Part shown: one piece after another, positions 4,440-5,319 of the stretch
How positions within the stretch are numbered: the stretch's first letter is position 1
Layout of the letters: each line of letters opens with the position of its first letter
Assembly: GCA_019246375.1 (NCBI GenBank)
Contig: JAFAQO010000703.1
Span: forward strand, 1-5,319
From: Mycobacterium sp.
Lineage (GTDB): Bacteria; Actinomycetota; Actinomycetes; Mycobacteriales; Mycobacteriaceae
Reading direction: 5' to 3'
DNA length: 5,319 nucleotides
Program-made: the position numbers and the translations under genes
Notes under the pieces: generated by a model
What the model saw: only the letters and a program-made list of their open reading frames with translations
The model's database searches: none
What the model was told of the DNA's origin: nothing

Positions 4440-4751
4440 CTAACTGCATGGGCGCTGGCGCCGTACCTCGGGATGTTGGTCGTACCACTGGTCCGCGATC
4501 CGGCGGATCCGCCGGTGCTCGACGGCCACCCACACCAGACCCAAGGTCATCGCGACCACCGCGATCACGCCGGTAGTCATGCCTTGGGAGCCGTGCCCGG
4601 TGCCGAACGCGGCCAGGGAGCCAACGACCGCGATCACGCCGAGAACGACCAAAAGGTACCCGGGCCAGCACACTACGTCGATCATCGACTCACCGGCATA
4701 CGGCCGTGTCGTCCTCATGTGGTCGACGGGGTCATGAAAGGTGTCGCCCAT
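4440..4751 (-). CDS. usfY: UsfY-family two-helix membrane protein
   Basis: A 103-residue protein of the UsfY family, named for its place upstream of sigF in M. tuberculosis. The N-terminal signature GDTFHDPVDHMRTTRPYAGE (2-21) is followed by helix 1 (about 30-50, GYLLVVLGVIAVVGSLAAFG), a short Gly-rich loop, helix 2 (about 59-77) and a basic cytoplasmic-type tail with EHRRIRRIADQWY (78-90) and HPEVRRQR. The biochemical role is unknown; stress induction has been reported for the family. On the minus strand the purine-rich GGAAGAAG (4758-4765) precedes ATG 4751. In M. tuberculosis usfY directly precedes rsbW on the same strand. Here four plus-strand genes and a terminator separate them, so usfY cannot simply share a messenger with rsbW-sigF. 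Confidence 0.9.
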   Translation of the reverse strand: MGDTFHDPVDHMRTTRPYAGESMIDVVCWPGYLLVVLGVIAVVGSLAAFGTGHGSQGMTTGVIAVVAMTLGLVWVAVEHRRIRRIADQWYDQHPEVRRQRPCS

Positions 4752-4854
4752 GATGATCTTCTTCCGTCATTTCCTCGGGCCGTACCTACCAAGGTTTATC
4801 GTAAGGCGATATTGAGGCGTGAGCCTAAGCCGAATTTTCTTCGACCGGATGTGA
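4752..4854 (-). other. 103-base gap upstream of usfY
   Basis: Holds the usfY ribosome site and a small AGGC-GTGA-GCCT hairpin (plus-strand sense). An AGGTAC on the minus strand resembles a SigF -10 with one mismatch but has no GGTT at the right distance. I cannot name the usfY promoter. Confidence 0.4.
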
Positions 4855-5241
4855 TCAGCCGCCGAGCGCCGGGCCGGCGATGGGAGGCGCGCCCATGGTA
4901 AGCGTCAGCAACATCAGCATCAGCAGAAACCAGCCGGCACCCTGCCATGCCCACCACGTGCCCCGATCCCGCCACACGCGGTAGGTGCGCAGGAACGCCC
5001 ACGACCCAGCGGCCAACAAGATGACGGGCCCCCCGAACGCCAGAAGCGTCCGTTGGGGCGCACCACAGGCCGCAGTGTCGACCGCCATCGCTCCGTTGCA
5101 CGTACTGACCCACAGCGCAGCCAGGATCACGAAGCCGACGCCGCCGGCGGCGGCCATGACCGCGAACCGGACGGCCGCGTGGACCTCGCTGTCCTCCTGC
5201 CCCAAGTGGTCGCCAGGTGAACGCTGAGGTGGTCGTTGCAT
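4855..5241 (-). CDS. Three-helix membrane protein, positional equivalent of Rv3289c
   Basis: A 128-residue integral membrane protein. A hydrophilic N-terminus (1-22, rich in Pro, Gln, Asp/Glu) precedes three predicted helices at about 24-46 (VRFAVMAAAGGVGFVILAAL), 66-84 (TLLAFGGPVILLAAGSWAFL) and 97-117 (WWAWQGAGWFLLMLMLLTLT), and a short Gly/Ala/Pro tail. Cys48 and Cys59 lie in the loop between helices 1 and 2, which is likely outside and could form a disulfide. Arginines after helix 2 (RTYRVWRDRG) fit the positive-inside rule. AGAGG six bases before ATG 5241 supports the start. The gene occupies the place of Rv3289c, a transmembrane protein of similar length next to usfY; homology is inferred from position and topology. 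There are 103 bases between it and usfY on the same strand. Function is unknown. Confidence 0.85.
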   Translation of the reverse strand: MQRPPQRSPGDHLGQEDSEVHAAVRFAVMAAAGGVGFVILAALWVSTCNGAMAVDTAACGAPQRTLLAFGGPVILLAAGSWAFLRTYRVWRDRGTWWAWQGAGWFLLMLMLLTLTMGAPPIAGPALGG

Positions 5242-5319
5242 CCTGAACCTCTACATTGCGTTCGGCTGCTATTGATCCGTCGTCGGGCCGGATGCGTCAG
5301 TTACAGTCATGTCCCCGTT

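Noticed and set aside
5242..5319. Promoter of the three-helix membrane protein gene in the last 78 bases
   Set aside because: I found no SigF-like or clear -10/-35 pair on the minus strand, and the region is cut by the window edge.
1..5319. CRISPR arrays, tRNA or rRNA genes, insertion sequences, attachment sites
   Set aside because: No regularly spaced repeats, RNA gene signatures, transposase genes or terminal inverted repeats were visible.

Overview
The window is GC-rich and carries a gene order that I recognise as the mycobacterial sigF locus. From left to right it holds the end of accA3, a short GNAT-like gene, an anti-sigma-factor antagonist gene, then sigF and rsbW (usfX) on the minus strand. 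After these come a plus-strand block of four small genes and, on the minus strand again, usfY and a three-helix membrane protein gene. The proteins fit what I remember of Mycobacterium tuberculosis AccA3, SigF (Rv3286c), RsbW/UsfX (Rv3287c) and UsfY (Rv3288c), but the layout differs. The source is therefore most likely a non-tuberculous Mycobacterium. This rests on reading the proteins, not on a search.

Positions 1-1342 (plus strand) hold the last 318 codons of the acyl-CoA carboxylase alpha subunit, with its biotin carboxylase C-terminal part and a biotinyl-lysine domain. A short gene resembling the front of a GNAT acetyltransferase follows. Positions 1343-1563 form a 221-base leader with a repeated 11-mer and mutually exclusive pairing segments. 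It precedes a STAS-domain anti-anti-sigma factor (1564-2010), whose end overlaps the end of sigF by 30 bases, tail to tail.

Positions 1981-3203 (minus strand) are rsbW-sigF, a translationally coupled pair with a 4-base GTGA overlap. They encode the general-stress sigma factor and its anti-sigma factor. Positions 3251-4428 (plus strand) start with a near-consensus SigF promoter. It leads into a 38-codon single-helix membrane protein gene, then a very acidic 62-residue protein, a basic protein with a DUF7218/Rho-N-like domain, a CsbD-like stress protein and a strong intrinsic terminator. Positions 4440-5241 (minus strand) are usfY and a membrane protein that sits where Rv3289c sits in M. tuberculosis.

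Taken together, this is a stress-response island. SigF is restrained by RsbW, the neighbouring STAS protein is a candidate antagonist of RsbW, and the plus-strand cassette between rsbW and usfY looks like a locally encoded SigF output. Two features stand out. The STAS protein has alanine where the phosphorylated serine should be, and RsbW has lost recognisable parts of its ATP site. Both suggest a partner switch that does not run on the classical phosphorylation cycle.
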